From the NCBI GenBank assembly GCA_030626085.1, contig DAOUPQ010000012.1, positions 1 through 18,631 on the forward strand: DNA of 18,631 bases, written 5' to 3'. Shown one piece after another: positions 8,151-15,759 of the stretch (position 1 is its first letter; each line of letters begins with the position of its first letter). The notes beneath the pieces were generated by a model. It saw nothing but the letters and a program-made list of their open reading frames with translations, searched no databases and had not been told where the DNA came from. This stretch comes from Flavobacteriia bacterium. GTDB taxonomy: Bacteria > Bacteroidota > Bacteroidia > Flavobacteriales > Flavobacteriaceae. The position numbers were made by a program, and so were the translations under genes.

Positions 8151-8271
8151 AATATTACTTTTTCTTCTAAAGCTAAAGTAGCATTTCTCTTTTAGTGAAA
8201 AATATTTAGATTTAATATTTCTTAACAATTTAATTAACATCAAATATTTTAAAATGGTTATAAAAAAAATG

Positions 8272-8279
8272 TAACTTTG
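8272..8279 (+). promoter_or_regulatory. Putative -7 box (TAACTTTG) of pyrR
   Basis: TAACTTTG followed by C matches the Bacteroidota -7 consensus, and the pyrR ATG is 28 nt downstream, giving a short leader. The region upstream is A/T only and no clear TTG -33 element is seen. The box lies in the 157-bp divergent spacer between pyrR and the TPR gene. Confidence 0.55.
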
Positions 8280-8307
8280 CCCTACTAAATATTGGTAAAT
8301 TGATCTT

Positions 8308-8847
8308 ATGGCTAAAAAGATTTTACTTAACGAAAAAGAAATTGAAATCATCTTACATCGTTTGGCATGCCAGCTTATTGAAAATCATATCGATTTTTCT
8401 AATACAATTTTGATTGGTTTACAACCTCGTGGTATATTTTTATGTAATAGATTGGTAAAGATATTAGAAGAAGAATATCTTATAAAAAATATCAAACACG
8501 GTAAATTAGATATTACCTTTTACAGGGATGATTTTAGACGAAGAGAAGAGCCTTTAGAAGCAAACAGAACAGAGATCGATTTTTTGGTTGACAATAAAAA
8601 TATTGTATTTATAGATGATGTTTTATATTCAGGCAGAAGTACTCGTGCCGCTCTTACTGCAATTCAGGCATTTGGCAGGCCAAAACATATTGAATTATTA
8701 GTATTGATTGACAGACGATTTAGTAGACATTTACCAATTCAACCAAATTACAAAGGCAGACAAGTTGATGTTATCAATTTTGAACAAGTTAAGGTTAACT
8801 GGAAAGAGAACGGACAACAGGATGCTGTATATTTAGTAAAAAGTTAA
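8308..8847 (+). CDS. pyrR: PyrR-type uracil phosphoribosyltransferase / pyrimidine operon regulator
   Basis: The 179-residue protein belongs to the type I phosphoribosyltransferases. The PRPP-binding motif VFIDDVLYSGRST is at about residues 100-112, preceded by a beta-strand-rich core with LIGLQPRGIFLCNRL (about 35-49) and ITFYRDDFRRR (about 69-79), an arrangement characteristic of PyrR rather than Upp. PyrR proteins can make UMP from uracil and PRPP and, in Gram-positives, bind pyr mRNA to cause attenuation. The next gene is pyrB, which supports the assignment. The 67-nt gap to pyrB contains only four G/C bases and no classical PyrR-binding loop, so RNA-binding regulation at that gap is not supported. 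Length matches the family (about 180). Confidence 0.92.
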   Translation: MAKKILLNEKEIEIILHRLACQLIENHIDFSNTILIGLQPRGIFLCNRLVKILEEEYLIKNIKHGKLDITFYRDDFRRREEPLEANRTEIDFLVDNKNIVFIDDVLYSGRSTRAALTAIQAFGRPKHIELLVLIDRRFSRHLPIQPNYKGRQVDVINFEQVKVNWKENGQQDAVYLVKS

Positions 8848-8914
8848 TTATTTAGTAATAAAATATTTAATGTATTTAAAATATATTATTTTCAAATTTA
8901 ATTAAACAATTAAA

Positions 8915-9844
8915 ATGAATAAACTTAGTGTTGATAATTTGATAGGTATCAAAAAATTAAAAAAACAAGATATCGACCTGATTTTTAAAACTGCCGATCA
9001 TTTTAAAGAAATTATTAACCGCCCTATTAAAAAAGTACCATCACTTCGCGATATTACTATTGCAAACCTGTTTTTTGAAAATAGTACCAGAACCAGACTT
9101 TCATTTGAATTGGCTGAAAAAAGATTATCAGCTGATATTGTAAATTTTTCTGCGGCGCAATCTTCTGTCAAAAAAGGTGAAACACTTATTGACACTGCAA
9201 ATAATATTTTATCAATGAAAGTTGATATAATTGTTATGCGTCATCCTAATGAAGGGGCAGCTGACTTCTTATCTAAAAATGTTGATGCCAAAATTATCAA
9301 TGCCGGTGATGGTGCTCATGAACACCCAACACAAGCATTATTAGATTCATTTTCAATTCGTGAAAAGCTTGGAACAGTTAAAGGGAAAAAAATTGCCATA
9401 ATTGGTGATATTTTACATTCGAGAGTTGCGCTTTCAAATATTTTCGCCTTAAAATTACAAGGAGCCGAAGTAAAGCTATGTGGGCCAAAAACATTAATTC
9501 CAAAACATATTACCGAATTAGGAGTTACATATGAAAGTTCGTTAAAAAAAGTATTGGAATGGTGCGATGTAGCTAATGTACTTAGAGTTCAACATGAACG
9601 AATGGATATCAAATACTTCCCATCTGTAAGAGAATACACTCAACTTTACGGAATAAACAAAAAAATATTAAATGCAGTTAATAAAGATATTGTAATTATG
9701 CACCCGGGACCAATTAATCGAGGTGTTGAACTTACAAGTGATGTTGCTGATTCAAAACAAGCAATTATTCTAAATCAGGTTGAAAACGGCGTAGCCATCA
9801 GGATGGCAGTTATTTATCTGCTTGCTCAACAAATAAAACGATAA
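8915..9844 (+). CDS. pyrB: Aspartate carbamoyltransferase catalytic chain
   Basis: PyrB condenses carbamoyl phosphate with aspartate, the first committed step of de novo pyrimidine synthesis, in the cytoplasm as a trimer. The 309-residue sequence has FENSTRTRLSFE (about 54-65) with the carbamoyl-phosphate site STRTR, the loop VKKGET (85-90), HPTQALLD (137-144), RVQHER (224-229) and the C-terminal HPGPINRGVE (263-272). Full length for the family. No regulatory chain pyrI is adjacent. The 117-residue gene downstream starts six bases after the stop, so pyrB probably heads or sits within a pyrR-pyrB-rnz transcript. The start ATG is preceded by AATTAAA. Confidence 0.97.
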   Translation: MNKLSVDNLIGIKKLKKQDIDLIFKTADHFKEIINRPIKKVPSLRDITIANLFFENSTRTRLSFELAEKRLSADIVNFSAAQSSVKKGETLIDTANNILSMKVDIIVMRHPNEGAADFLSKNVDAKIINAGDGAHEHPTQALLDSFSIREKLGTVKGKKIAIIGDILHSRVALSNIFALKLQGAEVKLCGPKTLIPKHITELGVTYESSLKKVLEWCDVANVLRVQHERMDIKYFPSVREYTQLYGINKKILNAVNKDIVIMHPGPINRGVELTSDVADSKQAIILNQVENGVAIRMAVIYLLAQQIKR

Positions 9845-9850
9845 TTTAAA

Positions 9851-10204
9851 ATGAATATTAACAAAACTGATTCTGTTACAATCGTTAGGCCTGAGATTAA
9901 TGAGCAAATGAGTGTTGCTCAAAATATTGTAAATTTTTATAGTGATTTTATCGAAAAATATCATATTTTTAAAGATAATAATCTAATTTTAGATTTTTCT
10001 GTGAATCTTAACATTGATTTAAAAGAAATCTTGTTATTTTCGCATATAAATAACAGTCATAAAGAGAACAAAAAATCGTTTGTAATTGTTAGTGATAATA
10101 AAGAAATTGACAAATTACCAGACGAATTAATTATTGTTCCAACACTTGAAGAAGCACAAGATGTTGTTGAGTTGGAAGATATTGAAAGAGATTTAGGAAT
10201 ATAA
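9851..10204 (+). CDS. Small uncharacterised protein between pyrB and rnz (possible STAS-like fold)
   Basis: A 117-residue soluble protein without signal peptide, membrane segment or catalytic motif. The pattern of predicted strands (NNLILDFSVN, KSFVIVSDN, ELIIVPTLEEA) alternating with helices resembles an alpha/beta fold such as STAS, but this is shape-based inference. The acidic C-terminus VVELEDIERDLGI resembles, from memory, small proteins encoded just before ribonuclease Z in other Flavobacteriia; that should be checked. It sits six bases after pyrB and nine before the sorting-domain gene, so it is very likely co-transcribed with rnz. Its start follows the common AATTTAAA context. Function unknown. 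Confidence 0.75.
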   Translation: MNINKTDSVTIVRPEINEQMSVAQNIVNFYSDFIEKYHIFKDNNLILDFSVNLNIDLKEILLFSHINNSHKENKKSFVIVSDNKEIDKLPDELIIVPTLEEAQDVVELEDIERDLGI

Positions 10205-10213
10205 ACAGACTAT

Positions 10214-10579
10214 ATGGTAAAAAAACTACTTTTATTTTTATTATTTTTATTAATCTTCTCAACAGCAACTTTTGCTCAGGATGACGACTTAAGAGATAAG
10301 CAAATTCTTGATAGTGCTGACAATTCTATTCATGATATTGTTGCATCTCCTAATCCGTTTAGTGTGACAACACGAATTCGTTTTGTCGCTGATAATGTGT
10401 TTGACATAGAGTTTTATGTAAAAGATCTATTGGGAAATTCTATCCATGCCCAAAAGGTCAAAACAAAAAAAGGTACCAATTCTATCACCTTTTACCGTGA
10501 AGATCTGGCATCGGGTATTTATATATACTCTATTAAAACAAAAACCAGAATTATTTCAAAAAGAATTGTGATTAAATGA
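10214..10579 (+). CDS. Secreted protein consisting almost only of a T9SS type A sorting domain
   Basis: The 121-residue protein starts with a signal peptide (MVKKLLLFLLFLLIFSTATFA, likely cut after Ala21 before QDDD; written as MVKKLLLFLLF plus LLIFSTATFA). After some 22 residues of linker comes a por-secretion-type C-terminal domain: ASPNPFSVTTRIRF (44-57), VKDLLGN (69-75), DLASGIYIYSIKT (97-109) and the closing RIISKRIVIK. These motifs normally sit at the end of large cargo proteins and direct export through the type IX system and attachment at the outer membrane. Here no cargo module precedes the domain. Its TGA overlaps the rnz ATG by four bases (ATGA), indicating translational coupling. 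Whether it is exported or has taken another role is unknown. Confidence 0.8.
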   Translation: MVKKLLLFLLFLLIFSTATFAQDDDLRDKQILDSADNSIHDIVASPNPFSVTTRIRFVADNVFDIEFYVKDLLGNSIHAQKVKTKKGTNSITFYREDLASGIYIYSIKTKTRIISKRIVIK

Positions 10580-11496
10580 GTTTAAAACTCACAATATTAG
10601 GATGTCATTCGGCTACACCCAGAAGTTTTGCATTTCCTACCTCTCAATTCCTAGAAATCAATAATCGTTATTTTTTGATCGATTGTGGAGAAGGTACACA
10701 AATGCAATTAAGAAAACATAAAATTAAGTTTTCTAAAATCAAACACATATTTATATCCCATTTGCACGGTGATCATTTTTATGGTTTAATTGGCTTGATC
10801 TCTACCTTTGGTTTATTAAACAGACAAACCGAATTGCATGTTTATGCTCCAAAAGGAATTAAAGAAATTATTTTACTTCTTCTGAATATATCACACTCAA
10901 GAAAATTCTTTCCTATTGAATTCCATGAAATTGAATCAAAAAATAGTGAAATTATTTTTGAAGATAAAAATGTAATTGTACAAACTATACCCCTAAAACA
11001 CAGAATTTATACAAATGGCTTTTTGTTTATAGAAAAACCCAAAGAAAAAAAACTAAATATTAAGGAGATCGAAAAATACTCTGAAATTGAAATTTGTGAT
11101 TATCACAACCTCAAAAAAGGTAAGGATTTTATCAAAGAAAACGGAGAGATCATCAAAAATAATACACTTACATTTGAACCGGCAAAACCCATAAGTTACG
11201 CCTTTTGTAGTGATACAGCTTATTTTCCAAAAATTGTTCCCTTGATTAAAAATGTTGATTTATTATACCATGAAACTACATTTTTAGAAGATAATCATGA
11301 ATTGGCAAAAACAACCCAACACTCAACCGCATTACAAGCTGCAAAAATTGCTCAAAAGGCCGAAGTCAAAAAACTTCTTATTGGGCATTACTCCGGACGC
11401 TATAAGAATAAAGATGATTTTTTACAAGAAGCGCAAACTGTTTTTAAAGAAACTGAATTGAGTTTTGAAGGAAAAGAAATTATAATTGAAAATTAA
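10576..11496 (+). CDS. rnz: Ribonuclease Z (tRNA 3'-end endonuclease)
   Basis: RNase Z cuts the 3' trailer from tRNA precursors at the discriminator base. The 306-residue protein is a short-form metallo-beta-lactamase-fold enzyme with the zinc motif HLHGDH (62-67), His142 in LKHRIYTNGF, Asp213 in CSDTAY, His249 in TQHST and His271 in GHYSGRY. The N-terminus LTILGCHSATP, PTSQ and the DCGEGTQ motif (36-42) are typical. A basic/acidic insertion around residues 150-200 corresponds to the flexible arm region of the family. Its ATG overlaps the stop of the sorting-domain gene. Product tRNAs need CCA addition if CCA is not encoded, which links it functionally to cca at the right end. Confidence 0.96.
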   Translation: MSLKLTILGCHSATPRSFAFPTSQFLEINNRYFLIDCGEGTQMQLRKHKIKFSKIKHIFISHLHGDHFYGLIGLISTFGLLNRQTELHVYAPKGIKEIILLLLNISHSRKFFPIEFHEIESKNSEIIFEDKNVIVQTIPLKHRIYTNGFLFIEKPKEKKLNIKEIEKYSEIEICDYHNLKKGKDFIKENGEIIKNNTLTFEPAKPISYAFCSDTAYFPKIVPLIKNVDLLYHETTFLEDNHELAKTTQHSTALQAAKIAQKAEVKKLLIGHYSGRYKNKDDFLQEAQTVFKETELSFEGKEIIIEN

Positions 11497-11507
11497 TTGA
11501 AATACTT

Positions 11508-11867
11508 TCAATATTGACCTGTAGATAGTAAAACCAAAGTGCAGGTATTTTCGAATTGAATATTTTGTTTCTCTAATATTTTTACAAACTCAAAATTTTC
11601 AGCCCCGGGATTAAAAATTATTCTATTTGGCAGTAAAGAAATAATATAATCGTAGTATTGTTCTTGCCTTTGAGAATTTAAATACAAGGTTACAGTATCA
11701 ATATCTTGAAAATCTGGCTCACCTAATTCTATATTAACTCCAGCAACTATACCTTTTCTTAGCCCTATTGCTATTACATTAATATTGTGATTAACCAGAC
11801 TTCTAATTGCCATATTTGAATAACGATATTCATTTAAAGAAGCTCCTATAACTAAAGTTTTCTTCAT
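11508..11867 (-). CDS. CoA-binding (Rossmann-fold) domain protein
   Basis: A 119-residue protein of the CoA_binding_2 type. The N-terminal strand-loop KKTLVIGASLNEYRYSNMAI holds the GAS nucleotide-binding turn, followed by VIAIGLRKGIVAGV and later IIFNPGAENFEFVKILEKQN, all typical of YccU-like proteins. No catalytic residues are obvious; members of the family bind CoA or related nucleotides and most have no assigned role. It is a monocistronic gene converging on rnz with an 11-nt gap (a 6-bp dyad TTGAAA-TAC-TTTCAA spans 11497-11511, overlapping its stop). An exact -7 box lies 43 nt upstream. Confidence 0.85.
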   Translation of the reverse strand: MKKTLVIGASLNEYRYSNMAIRSLVNHNINVIAIGLRKGIVAGVNIELGEPDFQDIDTVTLYLNSQRQEQYYDYIISLLPNRIIFNPGAENFEFVKILEKQNIQFENTCTLVLLSTGQY

Positions 11868-11909
11868 AGAACAAATAAATTAAATGTTTGGTTCCTAATA
11901 TTTTTTTTA

Positions 11910-11917
11910 CAAATATA
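11910..11917 (-). promoter_or_regulatory. Putative -7 box (TATATTTG) of the CoA-binding protein gene
   Basis: Minus-strand TATATTTG is an exact TAnnTTTG match, 43 nt upstream of the ATG at 11867, in the 188-bp divergent spacer. A -33 element is not clear. The rest of the spacer shows only weak A/T dyads. Confidence 0.5.
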
Positions 11918-12034
11918 AAAAAATGGTTTAAACTCATATCCTAAAAACTTAATAACACCAAGGCAAGCCTTTTAAAAATATCTTTCAAAATATTTTAACT
12001 CGATTTTCTTGTCATAGGCTATAATTTTTTGGAT

Positions 12035-12050
12035 ATTAGCGACTGCTAAT
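12035..12050 (+). promoter_or_regulatory. Hairpin just upstream of the AGCS symporter start
   Basis: ATTAGC-GACT-GCTAAT is a perfect 6-bp stem with a 4-nt loop, ending five bases before the ATG at 12056 and 14 before the alternative ATG at 12065. If transcribed it lies in the ribosome-landing region and could lower or regulate initiation. No promoter box matching the consensus is seen upstream. Confidence 0.35.
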
Positions 12051-12055
12051 TTAAA

Positions 12056-13645
12056 ATGATACACATGTATAAAAAACTCCTTTCATTGATGTTTATAATT
12101 TCTCCATTAATAGGTTTTGCACAAGAACAAAGTACTTCTGCGCTTATTGATGAAAATTTTAAAAAATACACAAGTTGGTTCGTAGATCTAATATTTTATG
12201 AAATTCCATTTACTGAAACAATGAAAATACCCTGGGTTTTAATCATACTTTTGGGTGGTGCAATTTATTTTACTTTAGCATTTGGGTTTCCTCAATTTAG
12301 ATTATTTGGCACTTCAATAAAAGTTTTGCAAGGAAAATATGATGATATTGATCATCATGAAGTTGAAAAATCATATGGTGATCAAACTCCTGGTGGCGAT
12401 GTGTTTGAAACCATTGCAATGGAAGGAGTTGAAGGTGAAGTGACTCATTTTCAGGCATTGACAGCTGCCTTATCAGCTACTGTTGGTTTAGGAAATATTG
12501 CCGGTGTTGCAGTTGCCTTATCAATTGGTGGCCCTGGAGCTACTTTTTGGATGATCCTTGCCGGCTTATTAGGTATGTCATCAAAATTTGCAGAGTGTAC
12601 TTTGGGTGTAAAATACAGAGATGTTGACAAAGATGGTACAGTTTATGGTGGACCGATGTATTACTTAACAAAAGGTTTAAAAGAAAAAGGTTTAGGTTTT
12701 TTAGGTAAAATACTAGCTGTTTTCTTTGCAATAATGGTTATTGGAGGCTCATTTGGAGGTGGAAATATGTTTCAGGCAAATCAGGCTTCAGCACAATTTG
12801 TGCAACTTTTTGGTTTAACAGATGCTAATGCAGGAATGTATTTTGGTATGGTTATGGCTGCAATCGTTGCTGTAGTAATTATAGGTGGTATAAAAAGAAT
12901 AGCTTCAGTTACAGAGAAAATTGTTCCTTTTATGGCTGTTATTTATGTTGGTGCAGCACTGGTTATCATACTATTTAATATTCCTTTGATTCCTCAAGCT
13001 TTCGGATTAATATTTGATGGCGCATTTACCGGTAGTGGTATAGCCGGTGGCTTTATTGGTGTTTTGATTCAAGGTTTTAGAAGGGGTACTTTTTCAAATG
13101 AAGCCGGTGTCGGTTCAGCAGCTATTGCACATTCAGCTGTAAAAACTAAATATCCTGCCAGCGAAGGTATCGTTGCTTTATTAGAACCTTTTATTGATAC
13201 TGTTGTAATTTGTACAATGACTGCTTTGGTATTGATCATTACTAACATTAAAGGTGGATTTTTTGATTACGGCGTTGAAGTAAAACAAGGTGTTGAATTA
13301 ACGGCTACAGCTTTTGATTCTGTTATACCTCATTTCTCTATTATTCTAACAATTGCAGTAATATTATTTGCATTTTCAACTATGATCTCTTGGTCTTATT
13401 ACGGTATGCAAGGCTGGAAATTTTTATTTGGTAAAGGAAAATTTACCGATCTGGTTTACAAAATATTGTTTTTATTATTTGTAATTATAGGTGCAAGTAT
13501 AAGTTTAGGAGCTGTTATAGATTTTTCAGATGCGATGATATTTGCAATGGTAGTTCCAAATATGATTGGGTTGGTATTATTATCTCCTAAAATAAAAGAA
13601 GAACTAACAAAGTATATGCAGGCTATAAAAAACAAAAAGGGTTAA
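12056..13645 (+). CDS. Sodium:alanine/glycine symporter family protein (AGCS)
   Basis: A 529-residue polytopic membrane protein importing a small neutral amino acid with sodium (family knowledge). The AGCS signature region is clear: LSATVGLGNIAGVAVALSIG (about 139-158), then GGPGATFWMILAGLLGMSSK (about 158-177), the EC-T-LGVKYRD segment and YGGPMYYL. The second conserved region FRRGTFSNEAGVGSAAIAHS is present in the C-terminal half. The N-terminus carries a signal-like stretch (MYKKLLSLMFIISPLIGFAQ) and about 35 extra residues before the first core helix; a loop at about 95-130 is also inserted. The start may be 12056 (MIHMYKK) or 12065 (MYKK), the latter giving a cleaner signal-peptide-like N-terminus. 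Exact substrate cannot be read from sequence. The HhH gene follows by 14 nt. Confidence 0.93.
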   Translation: MIHMYKKLLSLMFIISPLIGFAQEQSTSALIDENFKKYTSWFVDLIFYEIPFTETMKIPWVLIILLGGAIYFTLAFGFPQFRLFGTSIKVLQGKYDDIDHHEVEKSYGDQTPGGDVFETIAMEGVEGEVTHFQALTAALSATVGLGNIAGVAVALSIGGPGATFWMILAGLLGMSSKFAECTLGVKYRDVDKDGTVYGGPMYYLTKGLKEKGLGFLGKILAVFFAIMVIGGSFGGGNMFQANQASAQFVQLFGLTDANAGMYFGMVMAAIVAVVIIGGIKRIASVTEKIVPFMAVIYVGAALVIILFNIPLIPQAFGLIFDGAFTGSGIAGGFIGVLIQGFRRGTFSNEAGVGSAAIAHSAVKTKYPASEGIVALLEPFIDTVVICTMTALVLIITNIKGGFFDYGVEVKQGVELTATAFDSVIPHFSIILTIAVILFAFSTMISWSYYGMQGWKFLFGKGKFTDLVYKILFLLFVIIGASISLGAVIDFSDAMIFAMVVPNMIGLVLLSPKIKEELTKYMQAIKNKKG

Positions 13646-13659
13646 ACATTTCTTAATTT

Positions 13660-14514
13660 ATGAATTCTTTTAAATCCCATTTCAGGTATAACAAAGGCCA
13701 ACGAAATGGGATTTTATTGTTAATTTTCATCATATTTATCCTTCAATTTATATTTTTCTTTTACAATTTTTCTTCTGATGAAATAATAAAAACTGATACA
13801 GCTGAAATAAAAGAGTTTCAGGCTCAGATTGATTCCTTAAAAAAAATCAAACAACAAAAATCTGATTTTAAGACCTTTCCATTTAATCCAAATTATTTAA
13901 CCGATTTTAAAGCATATCAATTGGGATTAAAAGTAGAAGAAATCGATAAACTTTTTACATATAGAAAAGGTGGAAAATTTATAAATTCTGCAGCCCAATT
14001 TCAAGAAATAACCGGAATTAGTGATAGTTTATCAGCTAAAATTTCTCCTTTTTTTAAATTCCCAGAATGGGTAAAAAATGCACCACAAAAGAAAGGAAAA
14101 AAAGAATATCTCATTAAAAAAGATATCAATACTGTAAGCGCAAGTGAATTACAAAGCATTAATGGAATTGGTGAGAAATTGGCTAAAAGAATTATTGATT
14201 ATCGCAATTTATTAAAAGGTTATTCTTTTAATAATCAACTATATGAAGTTTATTATCTAGATAAAGAAGTTGCTGATAAAGTTTTAAAACAATACACTGT
14301 ATTTGATAGACCTAATATTGAAAAATTAGACCTTAATAAAGCTACTTTTAAAGAAATACTTCATTTGCCATATATAGATTATGGCTTGACAAAAAAAATA
14401 GTTAACTATCGAAATGAAATTGGCTTATTTACATCTGTCAATGAATTGGAAAAAATTGACTCATTTCCATTAGAAAAATTTGATAGAATAGCGTTATATT
14501 TGACAGCCAAATGA
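13660..14514 (+). CDS. Membrane-anchored helix-hairpin-helix (ComEA-like) protein
   Basis: A 284-residue protein with one N-terminal transmembrane helix (about 18-36, GILLLIFIIFILQFIFFFY) after a basic segment, then a coiled-coil-like linker and three HhH-type units. The clear hairpins are INGIGEKLAKRIIDYR (167-182) and LPYIDYGLTKKIVNYR (236-251), each preceded by a DLNKA-like strand-turn (DINTVSA, DLNKAT); a more divergent unit with ITGISDSLSAKI lies near 117-128. HhH units of this kind bind DNA backbones non-specifically, and ComEA-like proteins act in DNA uptake on the outer face of the membrane. Orientation would put the HhH part in the periplasm. No other competence genes are nearby, so a role in DNA uptake is inference only. 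Confidence 0.85.
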   Translation: MNSFKSHFRYNKGQRNGILLLIFIIFILQFIFFFYNFSSDEIIKTDTAEIKEFQAQIDSLKKIKQQKSDFKTFPFNPNYLTDFKAYQLGLKVEEIDKLFTYRKGGKFINSAAQFQEITGISDSLSAKISPFFKFPEWVKNAPQKKGKKEYLIKKDINTVSASELQSINGIGEKLAKRIIDYRNLLKGYSFNNQLYEVYYLDKEVADKVLKQYTVFDRPNIEKLDLNKATFKEILHLPYIDYGLTKKIVNYRNEIGLFTSVNELEKIDSFPLEKFDRIALYLTAK

Positions 14515-14568
14515 GAATGATCGATAAAAAACAGAGGAATAGTTAATTACATTTTAAATTTTTTAAAA

Positions 14569-15711
14569 ATGAATTTTGAAGTTTCAGAAACCCGAAAAAT
14601 GATAGCAGAGTCAATTCGTGATTTTGCAAAATTACATATTTCACCTTTTATGATGGATTGGGATGAAAAGCAAACTTTTCCTATAGATCTATTTCATAAG
14701 TTAGGTGAAATGGGGTTTATGGGAGTTCTGGTTCCTGAAGAATATGGAGGCTCAGGATTAGGATATCACGAATACATAACAGTAATAGAAGAGATCTCAA
14801 AAGTTGATTCTTCTATTGGCTTATCTCTTGCTGCACACAATTCTTTGTGTACCAATCATATATTAGAATTTGGAAACGAGGAACAAAAGAAAAAATGGCT
14901 TCCAAAATTAGCTTCTGGCAAATGGATTGGCGCTTGGGGTTTAACCGAACACAATACAGGTAGCGATGCCGGAAATATGAGTACTACAGCCGTTGAAGAT
15001 GGCGATTATTATATTATCAACGGTGCTAAAAACTTTATAACCCACGGTAAAAGTGGAAATATTGCTGTTGTGATTGTTCGAACCGGTAAAAAAGGAGATT
15101 CACACGGAATGACAGCCTTTGCTATTGAAAAAGGCACACCTGGGTTTACTTCAGGGAAAAAAGAAAATAAATTGGGTATGCGAGCTTCAGAAACCGCCGA
15201 GCTGGTTTTTGATAACTGTAGGGTACACAAAAATAATATTCTTGGTAAAATTGGCGATGGTTTTATTCAATCATTAAAAATTCTGGATGGAGGAAGAATT
15301 TCAATTGGTGCATTATCACTTGGCATTTCTAAAGGAGCATATGAAGCTGCCTTAAAATATTCAAAAGAACGCGAGCAATTCGGAAAACCAATAAGTCATT
15401 TTCAAGGTATTTCATTCAAATTAGCCGATATGGCAACCGAAATTGAAGCCTCAGAATTATTACTGCACAAAGCAGCATATTTAAAAAATAAAGGTGAAAG
15501 AGTTGTTACTATTGGCGCTATGGCAAAAATGTATGCATCAGAAGTAAGTGTTAAAGTAGCAAATGAAGCGGTTCAAATTCATGGTGGCTATGGTTATACA
15601 AAAGATTATCCTGTAGAAAAATTCTATCGTGATGCAAAACTATGTACAATTGGAGAAGGTACCACCGAAATTCAGAAATTAGTTATTTCGAGAAACATTC
15701 TAAAAGATTAA
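14569..15711 (+). CDS. Acyl-CoA dehydrogenase
   Basis: A 380-residue soluble flavoenzyme that oxidises acyl-CoA to trans-2-enoyl-CoA, passing electrons to ETF, in fatty acid or branched-chain amino acid breakdown. Motifs: GLTEHNTGSDAG (124-135, flavin/substrate contact), NGAKNFITHG (151-160), REQFGKPISHFQ (268-279), QIHGGYGYTKDYPVEKFYRD (336-355) and IGEGTTEIQ (361-369), in which Glu363 occupies the catalytic-base position of short-chain and butyryl-type enzymes. Full length for the family. Chain-length preference cannot be read from sequence. It is preceded by a 54-nt spacer with a TTTTTTAAAA context before ATG and followed by an A/T dyad. Confidence 0.95.
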   Translation: MNFEVSETRKMIAESIRDFAKLHISPFMMDWDEKQTFPIDLFHKLGEMGFMGVLVPEEYGGSGLGYHEYITVIEEISKVDSSIGLSLAAHNSLCTNHILEFGNEEQKKKWLPKLASGKWIGAWGLTEHNTGSDAGNMSTTAVEDGDYYIINGAKNFITHGKSGNIAVVIVRTGKKGDSHGMTAFAIEKGTPGFTSGKKENKLGMRASETAELVFDNCRVHKNNILGKIGDGFIQSLKILDGGRISIGALSLGISKGAYEAALKYSKEREQFGKPISHFQGISFKLADMATEIEASELLLHKAAYLKNKGERVVTIGAMAKMYASEVSVKVANEAVQIHGGYGYTKDYPVEKFYRDAKLCTIGEGTTEIQKLVISRNILKD

Positions 15712-15731
15712 TTATAAAATTTTAATTAATC
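15706..15731. repeat. AT-rich 9-bp inverted repeat at the end of the acyl-CoA dehydrogenase gene
   Basis: GATTAATTA and its reverse complement TAATTAATC flank the 8-nt loop TAAAATTT. The left arm includes the last codon and stop of the dehydrogenase gene. No T-run follows, so it could be a weak terminator, a 3'-end stabiliser or an operator for the ABC pair that follows 29 nt further on. Confidence 0.4.
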
Positions 15732-15759
15732 CTTACCTTTAAATTTAAATATAATCACC

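Noticed and set aside
8151..8351. N-terminal extension of the TPR gene to the ATG at 8351
   Set aside because: It would overlap pyrR and its promoter box, and the added 67 residues are hydrophobic/basic and unlike TPR. MHQFSGENENF at 8150 is a better start.
11497..11511. Dyad TTGAAA-TAC-TTTCAA between rnz and the CoA-binding gene as a bidirectional terminator
   Set aside because: The stem has only 6 bp with a 3-nt loop and no T-run on either strand; too weak to call.
11960..11971. AAGGCAAGCCTT as a terminator or operator
   Set aside because: The loop would be only 2-4 nt and the stem 4-5 bp, and it lies in a divergent spacer where no terminator is needed.
12540..12731. Minus-strand frame inside the symporter gene
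   Set aside because: Antisense shadow of a strongly conserved AGCS coding region.
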